DNA of 64,000 bases from VRUE01 sp963699225 (GTDB lineage: Bacteria > Actinomycetota > Thermoleophilia > Solirubrobacterales > 70-9), in assembly GCA_963699225.1 (NCBI GenBank), contig OY969423.1, positions 2,728,001 to 2,792,000 on the forward strand, in the 5' to 3' direction. A model generated the notes under the pieces. It was given only the letters and a program-made list of their open reading frames with translations. It was not told the origin of the DNA and did not search any database. This document shows, one piece after another, positions 16,315-25,536 of the stretch (position 1 is the stretch's first letter; each line of letters begins with the position of its first letter). Made by a program: the position numbers and the translations under genes.

Positions 16315-19300
16315 TCAAGCGTCCCTGACGCTGGCGATCTCAGCTTCGAGTCTCTCTCGTCCTGCCGCGATCTCGGTCGCCCCCCATCTCGCAATGAACG
16401 GTTCCTGCGGACGTTCCAGGAAGATGTAGGCGAGCTCAACCTCTGAGACTCCCCGTGCCTCTGCGACGGCAAGGGCGTAGATGGCTTGCTGAGTCTCGTA
16501 GCGGGCTACGTGCTCCGCGGGTCTGGTGCCGTCGAGGCGGTCGGTCTTGTAGTCGACGATTAGCGGCGGCTTTCCCTCCTCCTCCACGAGCAGATCGATC
16601 GAGCCGCGCAGGACCGTGCCGGCAACCTCGATCAGCAGCGGCACCTCGGTCCGGCTCTTCTTCGCGTCCCGCACTCGCTCGGCGAAGAAGCTGGAGCCGA
16701 GCCAGGCTTCGAACGGGGCCAGGAGCGCCTCCTCGCCGAGCTCGAAGTCGCCGATCTCTCCCGAACGGGCTATGCGCTGGACCAATCCCGCGTCCGGCAC
16801 ATGCCACCCATTTGCCTGACTCCACTCGAGCAGGGCGTGGACGCCGATGCCGCGCGCGGCCCCTCCATCGTCCTTGGCGCGCTCCTCTCCTGTCTGTTCA
16901 CGCAGGGCGCGGTCGCTGTCAAGGGGTCGTTCCGTTGGGCCCTCGCCGTGGGCCGAGATCGCGGTGTAGGAGAGCGCTCGCCGCGCCGCCCTTGCCTGCC
17001 TTTGCGCGACCAGCGGCGCCGGTCCCACGCCGGGGTCGCGCGCGCCAGCGGCCTCCTTGCGCACAGTGGTCAGGAGCATTGCCTGCTCGACCGAGGCGAG
17101 GTTGAGGCGCACGGCGATCTCGGATGGTGTGAAGGTTGCCTCTAGGCCTGGCCTCGCCTCGGGCGCTGGGACCGCGATCGTCGAGTCCCGCTCGCGATCG
17201 ATCTCGAAGGCGGCGGCGATCCGCTCGATCACGGCCTTGCCGTGGCTTTCGCGCGACGGGGGAGAGGGGCTGATCACGCCGCTCAGCAGTAGCCGCTGGC
17301 GCGCCCGGGTCGCCCCCACGTGGAAGAGGCGCAACTCCTCCTCGGCTTCCCGCTTCTGCGCCTCCTCGCAAAGCTCGCGCTGGGCGTAGAGGTTGATTCC
17401 CCGGGCGCCGAGCCGGCGCAGCTGCATGCCGACCCGCGGGGACTCCTGCTCGCGGCCGAGGGTGAGCAGCGGCGTGCGCGTCGAGGGGAGCAGGCCGCGG
17501 GAGAGGTGGGGAATCGCGACGACGTCGAACTCGAGCCCCTTGGCGCTGTGGATGGTCATGATCCGCACCCCGTCGTGGCCCTCGACCGCGGTCGCCGCCT
17601 GCGCGTCGGCATCGGCATCGGCCCGGGCGGCGAGGAAGTCGAGCAGGCCGCGCAGGTCGCGACCCTCGGCGTTCTCGAAGTCGGCGGCGAGGCGCATCAG
17701 CTTGCGCACGTTGGCGAAGCGCATCTCGCCGGCCGGGCGCATCAACACCGCGAGGTCATAGCCGGTCTCGGTCACCGCGGCGTCGATCAGGCCGGCCAGG
17801 GAGAGCGAGGCCGCCCGGCGGCGCAGCCCGCTCAGCGTCTCGGCGAACCGGACCAGCAGGTGCAGCTCCTCGGCCGGGATCTGCCCAAGGCGCTCGCTGT
17901 CGACCTCCTCGCTCTCGCCCAGCCCCGTCGCCTGCTCGATAGTCGGCCAGAGCTGCCGGCCCCTGCCGGCCGCAGCGCGCAGCAACCAAAGCGTGTCAGG
18001 GGTCACGCTGCAGGCGGGCGAGGCCAGGGTGCCCAGCAGCGCCTGGTCGTCGAGCGGATTGGCGATCGTCGCCAGCAGGGCGCAGACGTCGGCCACCTGC
18101 TGCTGGGACCAGTAGCCGCGGCCGCCGACCACATAGGGGCGCAGGCCGGCGCGCTCCAGGGAATCCTCGTGGGCGTCGAGGCGGGTGAAGGCGCGCAGCA
18201 GCACCACCATCGCGCCGCGCTCGACTCCCTGGTCGGCGAGCTCGCGCAGGCGCGCGGCGAGAAAGCGCGCCTCGGCTAGCTGGTTGGCTGGCGTGCGGGC
18301 GTCGGTCACCGGGTCGAGCTCGATCTCGCCCTCGTCCCAGCCCTCGCGGCCGGTGAGCAGCATCTCCACCGCCGGCCCCTCGCCCGGCGGCTCGGACTGG
18401 GGCGGAGTGCCGACCCGCAGCGGTGTGTAGCCGCTCAGCAGCCGCTCGCCGATCGCGTTGACGGCACCGATCACCTCGGGGCGGGAGCGGAAGTTGCCAC
18501 TCAGCGGGATCGTCTCGCCGCTGGGGCTCGCCTCAATCGCTTCGCGCCGCTGGCGGAAGACGTCGAGGTCGGCGTGGCGGAAGCCGTAGATCGACTGCAG
18601 CTCGTCGCCGACCACCATCAGCTGGCATTTCGGCCCGCGCAGTGCTTCGATCAGGCGTAGCTGCAGGCGGTTGGTGTCCTGGAACTCGTCAACGAGCAGG
18701 TGGCTGAAGCGGGCCCGGTAGGCCGCGCCAGTTTCGGTTCGCTCGAGCAGGCGCGCGGCGAGCAGCTGCAGGTCCTCGAAGTCGATGCCGGCGCGCCGCT
18801 CCTTGGCCACGGCGAAGCGCGCGGAGAACAGCTCCAGGAGCTCGGCGACGTGTCGATAGGCGAGGCCGCCCTCACCCGCCTCGGCGACGCTGCTCAGCGC
18901 CTTCTCGATCGCCTCCTTGTAGGCGGCGATCGGCTGCGCCTTGCTGCCGGTTCGCAGCGAAGCGATCTCGTCGAGGCTGGGAAGACCATCGGCGCCCTCG
19001 AACAGGCCCAGCGCCCGCACGAGCAGTCCGTGGTTGGCGCTACCGGGTTTCAGCTCGGGGAGCGCCTCCGTGGTTGCGGAGGCGGCGTCACGCAGTGCTC
19101 CCCGCACGTCCGGCTCCGGCGGTTCGGGAAGTCGGGGCTCGGCCGCGCCGCGGCTGCGCAGCTCGGCGTGGGCACCGATCACCATCGCCCGCAGCCCGCC
19201 GATGTCGAAGGCCGCCGCCGTGTTCTCGCGGTTGCGATCTCCTCCCGCGAGGAAGGCCTCGAGCGCCTCGTCGAAACCCTCACCGGCTGCCCGCTCGGTC

Positions 19301-19683
19301 TCCGGGGCATCCAGCACCCGGAACCTGGGGTCGATGCCGACCGCGACCGGGTGGGCCGAGAGCAGGCGGTTGCAGAAGCCGTGGATCGTCGTCACCCAGG
19401 CGCTACCGAGCCGGGGCAACAGCTCGCGGGCGCGCTCGGAGCCCGCCTCAGCCCGGCGCTCGATCTCGGCTCGGATCCGCTGCCGCAGCTCGGCGGCCGC
19501 CTTGTCGGTGAAGGTGAAGGCGAGGACCGAGTCGGGGGAGACGCCGCGGTCGCAGACGAGTCGGCAGTAGCGGTCGACCATCACCCCGGTCTTACCGGTG
19601 CCGGCGCCCGCCTCGACCATCACCTCGGCGGCCGTCGCCTCGATTGCGGCCCGCTGCTCAGTGGTCGGCTTGCGCTCGCTCAT
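16315..19683 (-). CDS. AddA-type UvrD helicase fused to PD-(D/E)XK nuclease
   Basis: A 1122-residue superfamily 1A helicase-nuclease. Visible parts: Q-like motif TEQRAAIEA, Walker A GAGTGKT (residues 26-32), motif Ia AFTFTDKAAAELRQRI, TTIHGFCNRLL, Walker B/motif II LLVDEFQDTNRLQ, the IMTIHSAKGLEFDVV motif, and motif VI FHVGATRARQRLLLSG. A C-terminal RecB-family nuclease has GSIDLL and IVDYKTDRL near residues 1025-1045. With the preceding gene it should form a RecBCD/AddAB/AdnAB-like complex for end resection at double-strand breaks. The ATG overlaps the upstream stop by 4 nt. AddA naming is by architecture. Confidence 0.9.
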   Translation of the reverse strand: MSERKPTTEQRAAIEATAAEVMVEAGAGTGKTGVMVDRYCRLVCDRGVSPDSVLAFTFTDKAAAELRQRIRAEIERRAEAGSERARELLPRLGSAWVTTIHGFCNRLLSAHPVAVGIDPRFRVLDAPETERAAGEGFDEALEAFLAGGDRNRENTAAAFDIGGLRAMVIGAHAELRSRGAAEPRLPEPPEPDVRGALRDAASATTEALPELKPGSANHGLLVRALGLFEGADGLPSLDEIASLRTGSKAQPIAAYKEAIEKALSSVAEAGEGGLAYRHVAELLELFSARFAVAKERRAGIDFEDLQLLAARLLERTETGAAYRARFSHLLVDEFQDTNRLQLRLIEALRGPKCQLMVVGDELQSIYGFRHADLDVFRQRREAIEASPSGETIPLSGNFRSRPEVIGAVNAIGERLLSGYTPLRVGTPPQSEPPGEGPAVEMLLTGREGWDEGEIELDPVTDARTPANQLAEARFLAARLRELADQGVERGAMVVLLRAFTRLDAHEDSLERAGLRPYVVGGRGYWSQQQVADVCALLATIANPLDDQALLGTLASPACSVTPDTLWLLRAAAGRGRQLWPTIEQATGLGESEEVDSERLGQIPAEELHLLVRFAETLSGLRRRAASLSLAGLIDAAVTETGYDLAVLMRPAGEMRFANVRKLMRLAADFENAEGRDLRGLLDFLAARADADADAQAATAVEGHDGVRIMTIHSAKGLEFDVVAIPHLSRGLLPSTRTPLLTLGREQESPRVGMQLRRLGARGINLYAQRELCEEAQKREAEEELRLFHVGATRARQRLLLSGVISPSPPSRESHGKAVIERIAAAFEIDRERDSTIAVPAPEARPGLEATFTPSEIAVRLNLASVEQAMLLTTVRKEAAGARDPGVGPAPLVAQRQARAARRALSYTAISAHGEGPTERPLDSDRALREQTGEERAKDDGGAARGIGVHALLEWSQANGWHVPDAGLVQRIARSGEIGDFELGEEALLAPFEAWLGSSFFAERVRDAKKSRTEVPLLIEVAGTVLRGSIDLLVEEEGKPPLIVDYKTDRLDGTRPAEHVARYETQQAIYALAVAEARGVSEVELAYIFLERPQEPFIARWGATEIAAGRERLEAEIASVRDA

Positions 19684-22682
19684 CGCTCGTCCTCTTCCTC
19701 ATCGCTCACCGGCTCGACCGGTGCCCGGTCGCGGCGACAGATCGGCGCGAAGTCGCAGAAAGCCGGGCAGATGCCGTGGTTGCGCAGGCCCTCGCGCGGG
19801 CCGGGGTCGCGATCGATTTGACCGGCTCGCATGCGGGCGACTATCTCGCCGGCGCGGCGGCGGGCGTCGCCGAGCAGCTGCTCGAACTCCTCCCGGTCGA
19901 CGCTGTCGGTCTTGGCCAGCCCGTAGCCGCCGAGCTCGGCCGCCGCGTCGTCCAGCACCAGCCCGCGCGGCCGGCGCTCCGAGGTGGCGCGCAGCGGGTG
20001 GTAGAGGCCGCCGACGATCTCCGCTCCCCAGAGCTCGGCGACGGCGATCAGGTAGAGCTGCAGTTGCAGCTTCGCCTCCTCCTCGAGCTTGACCCGCGGC
20101 GAGACTTTGCTCGAGAGCTTGTAGTCGAGGACGAGGGCGCGCCCGTCGGGGTCCCGGTCGACCCGGTCGATCGCGCCGTGCAGGCGCCAGCCGTCGATCT
20201 CGAGCGTGGGCTGCTCCACTTCCTCGGACTCGGAGAACCCCGCCTCCAAGAGCCAGGGTTCGAAGCCGGCCGGTTCGCGGCGCGCCTCCTCGGCCAGGAA
20301 GCGGGCGAGGAGCCCCTCGATGCGGGCGAGCATCGCCCGCTCGGCCGGGTGCTCGCCAAGCCCTCTCGCCGCCGCGATCTCGCCGACCAGCTCGCGGCTG
20401 CGGGCGATCCAGGCTGCCAGGGACGCGGGCCGGGGCAGCGCGTCGCCGCCGGGTCGCTCCTTGTAGAGGGAGAAGAGGGCGGCGTGCACGATGCCGCCCT
20501 GGACGAGCGGGTCGGGAGCGGGGTCGAGGGGCTGGGGCGCGAGCTCGTGCGAGACGAACCAGCGGTAGGAGCAGACGTCGAAGCCCTCCAGGGTGGTGCC
20601 GCCGTAGGCGTGGACGTCGCCGAGCGCCGCGATCACCGCGGGATTCGAGAGCGGGCCCGGTGCGCGCGTGGCGGCCTCGGCGCCGCGAGCGCTTGCCAGC
20701 CGCTGTCTGACCCGGTCGGCGACCTCATCCGCGGCGCCGGCGACGCTCAGCAGCCGTTCCGTGTCCGCGTGCACGCCGCTGGCGGCGATCGCCCGCGCCA
20801 GCTCGGTCTCCGAGGGCGCGTCGGCGACGCGATGGACGACCTCGGCCAGGCCGCGGCCTTGCGGCTCGCTCTCGCTTGGCTCCAGCATCTGCCTGACGTC
20901 CTCGAGGAAGGGCGAGGCCGCCTCGGCGCCGCCGTTCTCGTCGCTGTCGCGATAGGAGAGGAAGAGCCTGCGTTTTGGCAGCGCCAGGCAGACGTGGAAG
21001 AGGTAGCGCTCCTCGGCGTCACTGTCGTGGCGCGGCTGCAGGCCGAGTGACTCGCGCTGGCGCTCGGCGAGGAACGGGTCGGTGTGGGCAGCCCCGCGCG
21101 GGAACTCGCCGTCCTGCAGCGAGGCGACGAAGACGTTGTCGAAGCGCGCCGCCCGCACCCGGCGCGGGTCGGCGATCCTGATCCGGTCCTCGACCGGCCC
21201 GCTCCACACCCGCACCCGGATGCCGGCCAGCGCCCGCGCCAGGGCTTCGGGCAGTGGCGCCAGGCCGTCGAGCGCCGCCCGCTCGCTCAGAGCCGTGGAG
21301 ATCGCCGCCGCGGTGCGCGCCTCCAGCTCCGAGCCGGCGCGAGCGCCCATCGCCGCGGCGAGGTCGCCAACCTCAGCGGCCAGGTCGGCCGGCCTGCCGG
21401 CGGCCTCGCGCAGCCGCGCAACGGCCTCCAGCGGCTCTCCGTACTTCTCCTCCCAGAGCTGCAAAGCCGCTGCCGCTGTCTGGACGCGCTCGCGACGCAG
21501 CTTGCGCTCGAACCAATCGGTGCGCCCCGCTGAGGTGCCGGAGGGGCCGCGCAGGTAGCGCAGCAGGTCGGCTGCCCGGCCGGTCCCGAGGATTGCCTCC
21601 AGCAGCGCAATCAGGGTGCCCCCGACCGAGGTGCTCGAGGCCGGGACCTCCGCCTCGAGCGCGGTCGGGATCCCGTAGGACTCGAGGACCGAGGCGATCA
21701 GCGGGCCGCGCCGGGCCGGGTCGCGGACGATGATCGCGATCTGCTCCGGCTCGCAGCCCTCGGCGAGCAGGCGTGCCACCTCGACCGCGATCGCCTCGGC
21801 CTCGCCGCGCTCGCTGGCGGAGCGCAGGAAGACGAGGCTCTCGTCGATCGGGCGGCGCCGCGGCTCGCTCGCGCCGAAGCCCCGCTCGAGGTGGAAGAGG
21901 AGCGGCGAGTCGGTGTTGGCGGGGTCGGCGGCGGTCTCCTCGACCGAGGCGATGCCGATCCGTTCGAGCGCTTCGAGCAGCGGGGCGTTGCGCGCCTGGA
22001 GCGCCGTATGCCCGGCTTCGTAGGGCAGTGCCACGGTCACCTCGGTGGTCGAGGCGAGGCCGCGGATCAGGTCCAGCTGGTTGGGCGTCAGGTCGTCGAG
22101 GCCGTAGAGGAAGACCGGCCGCCGCCAGAACTCTCCACCGTCGCTGAGCAGGTCGATCGCATCGCGGGCGATGCGGTGGGTGTCGACGGTGCCGAGTCCG
22201 TCCCGCACGCGCGCGTAAGCGGCGAAGAGGGCCGCGATGTCGCCGAGGTAGGCCGAGCCCTCGAGTGTCCCCGCGGTCGCTTCGACGTCGGCGGGTGCGA
22301 GGCCCGCCCCCTGCAGCTCGTCGAGCAGCCGCTCCAGGGCCAGGGGAAAGCCGGACTGCAGGGCGGAGCCGCGCAGCGGGCCCAGCTCCGAGCGCCGCTC
22401 GCTCACCGCCGCCGCAACGGCGCCGAGGCGCTGTGCCGGGGTGAGGACGGCCCCGGGAGGGGCGCCGCCCGCGCTCGCCACCGCCCCGAACAGGCCGCCG
22501 AAGGTCATCACGTCCGCGCCGAGCACCGCGCCGTCCGCGCAGAGCTCTCGCTCGAAGGCGTAGACGTCGTCGAGGGTGGGGACTACGAGGACCGGATCGC
22601 GATCGAGCACGGCGATCAGCCCGCGGCGGATGCGGCCGGCGCGGCCTGAGTTCGGGGGTCCGTGGATCAGTTTCAGCGGCAT
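19680..22682 (-). CDS. AddB-type inactivated helicase with Fe-S PD-(D/E)XK nuclease
   Basis: A 1000-residue partner of the downstream helicase. The N-terminus PLKLIHGPPNSGRAGRI sits where Walker A would be but lacks the GKT lysine, so the motor is probably inactive, as expected for the non-translocating subunit. The C-terminal nuclease has LVLDYKLSSK, and four cysteines in AddB arrangement: one about residue 701 (FDVCSYRWF) and three near 970-982 (ICPAFCDFAPIC), which would hold a 4Fe-4S staple. The start at MPLKL is preferred over an ATG 51 nt upstream because the extra residues look non-coding. First gene of the operon. Confidence 0.87.
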   Translation of the reverse strand: MPLKLIHGPPNSGRAGRIRRGLIAVLDRDPVLVVPTLDDVYAFERELCADGAVLGADVMTFGGLFGAVASAGGAPPGAVLTPAQRLGAVAAAVSERRSELGPLRGSALQSGFPLALERLLDELQGAGLAPADVEATAGTLEGSAYLGDIAALFAAYARVRDGLGTVDTHRIARDAIDLLSDGGEFWRRPVFLYGLDDLTPNQLDLIRGLASTTEVTVALPYEAGHTALQARNAPLLEALERIGIASVEETAADPANTDSPLLFHLERGFGASEPRRRPIDESLVFLRSASERGEAEAIAVEVARLLAEGCEPEQIAIIVRDPARRGPLIASVLESYGIPTALEAEVPASSTSVGGTLIALLEAILGTGRAADLLRYLRGPSGTSAGRTDWFERKLRRERVQTAAAALQLWEEKYGEPLEAVARLREAAGRPADLAAEVGDLAAAMGARAGSELEARTAAAISTALSERAALDGLAPLPEALARALAGIRVRVWSGPVEDRIRIADPRRVRAARFDNVFVASLQDGEFPRGAAHTDPFLAERQRESLGLQPRHDSDAEERYLFHVCLALPKRRLFLSYRDSDENGGAEAASPFLEDVRQMLEPSESEPQGRGLAEVVHRVADAPSETELARAIAASGVHADTERLLSVAGAADEVADRVRQRLASARGAEAATRAPGPLSNPAVIAALGDVHAYGGTTLEGFDVCSYRWFVSHELAPQPLDPAPDPLVQGGIVHAALFSLYKERPGGDALPRPASLAAWIARSRELVGEIAAARGLGEHPAERAMLARIEGLLARFLAEEARREPAGFEPWLLEAGFSESEEVEQPTLEIDGWRLHGAIDRVDRDPDGRALVLDYKLSSKVSPRVKLEEEAKLQLQLYLIAVAELWGAEIVGGLYHPLRATSERRPRGLVLDDAAAELGGYGLAKTDSVDREEFEQLLGDARRRAGEIVARMRAGQIDRDPGPREGLRNHGICPAFCDFAPICRRDRAPVEPVSDEEEDER

Positions 22683-22791
22683 AGGGCGAGCGGTCCAGCA
22701 TAGGTCCGCCCGCGGCGCTTCAGAACGCCGCAAACCCCGGCAAAACGCCCCCCGATTTGCCGTCTACCGCCTTCTCTAGATTGACCTTCCA

Positions 22792-23247
22792 ATGGCCCTC
22801 TGCTTCGTAGACCCAGCCGACGCGATCCGCGCGATCGCCGACTCGATCGGCCGCGAGGCCCGCCGCCAGCTGCTTGGTGAGGCAGTGCGCGCCTGGGTCG
22901 ATGAGATTCCCGACGACGAGCTCGAGACCCACTACGCCAAGGCCCTCTCCGAGCTCGACGAGCACGACCTCTCGATGCTCGCCGCCTGGCACGGCTCGCT
23001 CGAGGTCGGCCACCCGGTGCCCAACCGCGACTTCCTAATGGGCGCCTTCGGCTCGCTGGGCGACAACCGCCGCGAGGCGATGAAGCTCGCCGCCGGCTTC
23101 CGCGGCGAGGAGGCCGTCGACGCCGGAGTAACCGAGGAGGACGCCCTCGAGCTGGTCCTCGGCCTGCTCTCCTCCCCCCGCCAGATGGAGCTGGCCCTCG
23201 AGGCCGTCGAGCTCTACATCTGGGACCGGGCGGGCTCGGACAACTAG
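22792..23247 (+). CDS. Hypothetical acidic protein
   Basis: A 151-residue soluble protein, rich in Glu, Asp and Ala and predicted mainly helical, with segments such as IRAIADSIGREARRQLLGE and EEDALELVLGLLSSPRQMEL. No signal peptide, TM segment or known catalytic motif. The ATG follows a TAGATT -10 box by 9 nt without a ribosome-binding site, so the transcript is probably leaderless. Codon use matches housekeeping neighbours. It is divergent from the AddB-type gene. I do not recognise a family. Confidence 0.7.
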   Translation: MALCFVDPADAIRAIADSIGREARRQLLGEAVRAWVDEIPDDELETHYAKALSELDEHDLSMLAAWHGSLEVGHPVPNRDFLMGAFGSLGDNRREAMKLAAGFRGEEAVDAGVTEEDALELVLGLLSSPRQMELALEAVELYIWDRAGSDN

Positions 23248-23293
23248 CCGTCGGCAATCTCACGCTTTGTCGCTGGTCGTCGTTTGAGTAGCG

Positions 23294-24151
23294 ATGGAAC
23301 GGCGAGACCTCACTTTCTCCGTAGGGCCTGACTCCTGCGCCGCGTGGCTGTATCCGGCAGTTGGAGAGTCGACCCCGGCTCCGGCAGTGGTCATGGCTCA
23401 TGGGCTTTCCGGCACGCGACGGGATCGCCTCGGGGCTTTCGCTGAGCGCTTCGCCACAGCAGGGTTCGCGGCGCTCGTCTTCGATCACCGCGGCTTCGGC
23501 GAGAGCGGCGGCGAGCCCGATCTCTTCGATCCCGCGAGACAGCTCGAGGACTGGCGGGCGGCAATCGCCTTCGCGCGCTCGCTGCCTGAGGTCGATGGGG
23601 CTCGGATCGCGACGTTCGGCTCTTCGATGGGCGGCGGCAACGCGCTCGCCGCGGCCGCCGGCGATCCGGATGTCGCCGCCGCGATCAGCCAGGTGCCATT
23701 CCTCGACATCGTCACGCAAGCGCATCGTTCATCGCCGCGGGTGACCGCTCGCACCCTCGGCGCCGCAATTCGTGGCCGCCATCTGCCGGCCGTCGGTCAG
23801 CCGGACGAGCCGGCGCTGATCAACGCGCCCGGTGGGGAGGAGGGCTGGCGGCGAGTGGTCGAGATCGGCGAGGACTCGCGCTGGCGCAATCGCGTCTCCT
23901 CGCGCTGGCTGCTCGGCCGTCCTTACAGGCCCGTGCGCCATGCGTCGAAGCTGCACTGCCCCTGGCTCGTCTGCGTCGGCGAGGCCGACCGGGTCGCCAA
24001 GCCTGGCCCGGCCATCGCCGCGGCCCGCCGTGCGCCGAAGGGCGAGCTACGGACCTACGCCGGTGTCGACCACTTCGACATCTACGACGGCCCCGTGCAC
24101 GAGGCGCTCGTCGCCGACCAGCTCGACTTCCTCGAGCGCCATGTGCTCTAA
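23294..24151 (+). CDS. Alpha/beta hydrolase
   Basis: A 285-residue alpha/beta hydrolase of the dienelactone hydrolase/esterase type. The oxyanion region is MAHGLSGTRRDR, followed by DHRGFGESGG; the nucleophile elbow is G109-S-S111-M-G113; the acid is in VGEADRVAKPGPA and the histidine in GVDHFDIYDG. There is no signal peptide, so it is cytoplasmic. Substrate cannot be told from sequence. Its stop overlaps the stop of the convergent HAD gene by a few bases. Confidence 0.9.
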   Translation: MERRDLTFSVGPDSCAAWLYPAVGESTPAPAVVMAHGLSGTRRDRLGAFAERFATAGFAALVFDHRGFGESGGEPDLFDPARQLEDWRAAIAFARSLPEVDGARIATFGSSMGGGNALAAAAGDPDVAAAISQVPFLDIVTQAHRSSPRVTARTLGAAIRGRHLPAVGQPDEPALINAPGGEEGWRRVVEIGEDSRWRNRVSSRWLLGRPYRPVRHASKLHCPWLVCVGEADRVAKPGPAIAAARRAPKGELRTYAGVDHFDIYDGPVHEALVADQLDFLERHVL

Positions 24152-24780
24152 GCGAGGGCGACGCGGATCTCGGCGATCGCCTGCTCGTTGTCTTGGAAGT
24201 GGACGGCGTTGAGGCCGGCCTTGCGGGCGCCTTCGATGTTGACGAGGACGTCGTCGATGAAGAGGCAGGCCGCGGCGGGTTCGCCCACGCGCTCCAAGGT
24301 CAGCTCGTAGATGCGCGATTCGGGCTTTCGGCAGCCGACGAAGCCGGAATCGACGACGGTCTCGAAGATCTCGTCGACCGGCAGCATCGAGCGCCAGAGC
24401 GGCTCCCACTCGCGCACGTTGTTGGTCAGCATCGCCATCCGGTAGCCCTCGGCCTTGAGCTCGCGCATCAGCTCGATCATCGCCGGGTTCGGCTCCAGCG
24501 CCTCGAAGTAGATCTCGCGGAAGCGGTGCATCTCGGGCGGGTGGCCGAGCAGCGGCTCGAGGTGCTCGGTCAGCTGGGCGAGGAAGGCGTCCTCGGTAAT
24601 TTCGCCGCGCTCCATTTCAAAGAGCGGGTTCTCGCCGTTGGCCTCGGTGGCGGCCTGCATCGCCTTGCCCAGCGTTTCGGTCGTGATCCCGGTCTGATCC
24701 TGGAAGGCCATGAAGGACTGCAGCAGCGGCGTCGTCAGCACCCCGCCGAAGTCCGAGATGATCGTCTTGATCTCAGCCAT
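24148..24780 (-). CDS. HAD-superfamily hydrolase (subclass IA)
   Basis: A 210-residue phosphatase-like protein. Motif I is SDFGGVLTTP with nucleophile Asp10; the second acid is replaced by Gly in this variant (D-F-G), as in the epoxide-hydrolase-N-like HAD subgroup. Motif II is MLTNNV, motif III the Lys in GCRKPESRIYEL, and motif IV FIDDVLVNIEGA. Substrate unknown. The start overlaps the end of the upstream 130-aa gene by 8 nt, so the two form an operon. Confidence 0.88.
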   Translation of the reverse strand: MAEIKTIISDFGGVLTTPLLQSFMAFQDQTGITTETLGKAMQAATEANGENPLFEMERGEITEDAFLAQLTEHLEPLLGHPPEMHRFREIYFEALEPNPAMIELMRELKAEGYRMAMLTNNVREWEPLWRSMLPVDEIFETVVDSGFVGCRKPESRIYELTLERVGEPAAACLFIDDVLVNIEGARKAGLNAVHFQDNEQAIAEIRVALA

Positions 24781-25165
24781 CGCCGCGCACCACCTCGTAG
24801 TGGCCGAGCCCCTCGCGTCCCTCGACCGACCAGCGGAAAAAGGCCACCGTTCCGGTCAGCCCCGGGTGGCTGATATCGGCGGCGCTGATCAGCGTGCCGG
24901 CCCCTCGCAGCGGCTGCCCGTCCTCGTCGTCGAGCCAGAGCTCGAGCGTCGCCCGGCGCTGCACCCCGTCCGGCCCGTACTCGGTCGAGAGCAGCGTCTC
25001 GGAGACGTCGACGGGCGCGCCGTCGGGACCGCAGAGCACCGCCCCGACCGCCTCCTCGCCATGCCCGCCTGCGCCCTGCGGTCGCACCGCGCTGAGCGCC
25101 AGCAGGCCGCCGTCGGCAAAGACGATGCCGATCGAGCGGCGCACGATCTGGTTAGTCGAGCTCAT
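24773..25165 (-). CDS. Hypothetical protein, beta-rich
   Basis: A 130-residue soluble protein predicted mostly beta-sheet. It contains RSIGIVFADGGLLALSAVRP, ATLELWLDDEDGQPLRGAGTLISAADI and TGTVAFFRWSVEGREGLGHYEVV. No catalytic motif or export signal is seen. TAGTCT lies 9 nt before the ATG, indicating a leaderless transcript. It is the first gene of a two-gene unit with the HAD hydrolase and is divergent from the DUF59 gene. I do not recognise its family. Confidence 0.65.
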   Translation of the reverse strand: MSSTNQIVRRSIGIVFADGGLLALSAVRPQGAGGHGEEAVGAVLCGPDGAPVDVSETLLSTEYGPDGVQRRATLELWLDDEDGQPLRGAGTLISAADISHPGLTGTVAFFRWSVEGREGLGHYEVVRGDG

Positions 25166-25218
25166 CGGCGGGGAAGACTATTGGCCGGTCCAGCGCCCGG
25201 CCCGGCTACCATTGCCGC

Positions 25219-25536
25219 ATGAGCGAGAACGAGACTGTGGCGCTGACCGAAGACGACGTACTAGAGGCTCTCGAGGAAGTGATCGACCCCGAGCTCGGCC
25301 TGGACTTCGTCTCCCTCGGCCTCGTCTACGACGTCGACATAGAGAAGGACGAAGTCTTCGTCACCTTCACCCTCACCACCCCGGCCTGTCCAATCGGCCC
25401 CCAGGTCTCCGAGCAGATGAAGGAGTTCGTCGGCGACCTTCCCGGCGTCACCGCGGTCCATCCAAAGATGGTCTTCGACCCAGCTTGGTCCCCGGAGATG
25501 ATGACCGAGGACGCCAAGTTCGCACTCGGCTTCTAG
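25219..25536 (+). CDS. MIP18/DUF59-family Fe-S assembly protein (SufT/PaaD-like)
   Basis: A 105-residue single DUF59 domain. It has the family sequence VIDPELGLDFVSLGLVYDV, the TTPACPIGPQVSEQM loop with the conserved Cys, and a C-terminal MVFDPAWSPEMMT. Family members take part in iron-sulfur cluster maturation; the SUF locus lies 18-25 kb downstream. TACCAT ends 6 nt before the ATG with no ribosome-binding site, so it is probably leaderless. The last 42 bp, including the stop codon, are repeated exactly at 34383-34424, marking this 3' end as an integration site. Confidence 0.93.
   Translation: MSENETVALTEDDVLEALEEVIDPELGLDFVSLGLVYDVDIEKDEVFVTFTLTTPACPIGPQVSEQMKEFVGDLPGVTAVHPKMVFDPAWSPEMMTEDAKFALGF
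25495..25536 (+). repeat. Left copy of 42-bp direct repeat (putative att site)
   Basis: Starts GAGATGATGACC and ends GGCTTCTAG at the DUF59 stop codon. It is identical over 42 bp to 34383-34424 in the same orientation; sequences on both sides differ at once. This is the arrangement left by site-specific integration at the 3' end of a conserved gene. Confidence 0.8.

Noticed and set aside
20255..20290. GGTTCGAA resembling a tRNA T-loop
   Set aside because: Lies within the AddB-type coding sequence and no cloverleaf can be formed around it.
17320..21050. Long plus-strand frames (319, 373, 468 residues) opposite the helicase-nuclease genes
   Set aside because: Low-complexity shadow translations; both minus-strand genes carry complete helicase and nuclease motifs.
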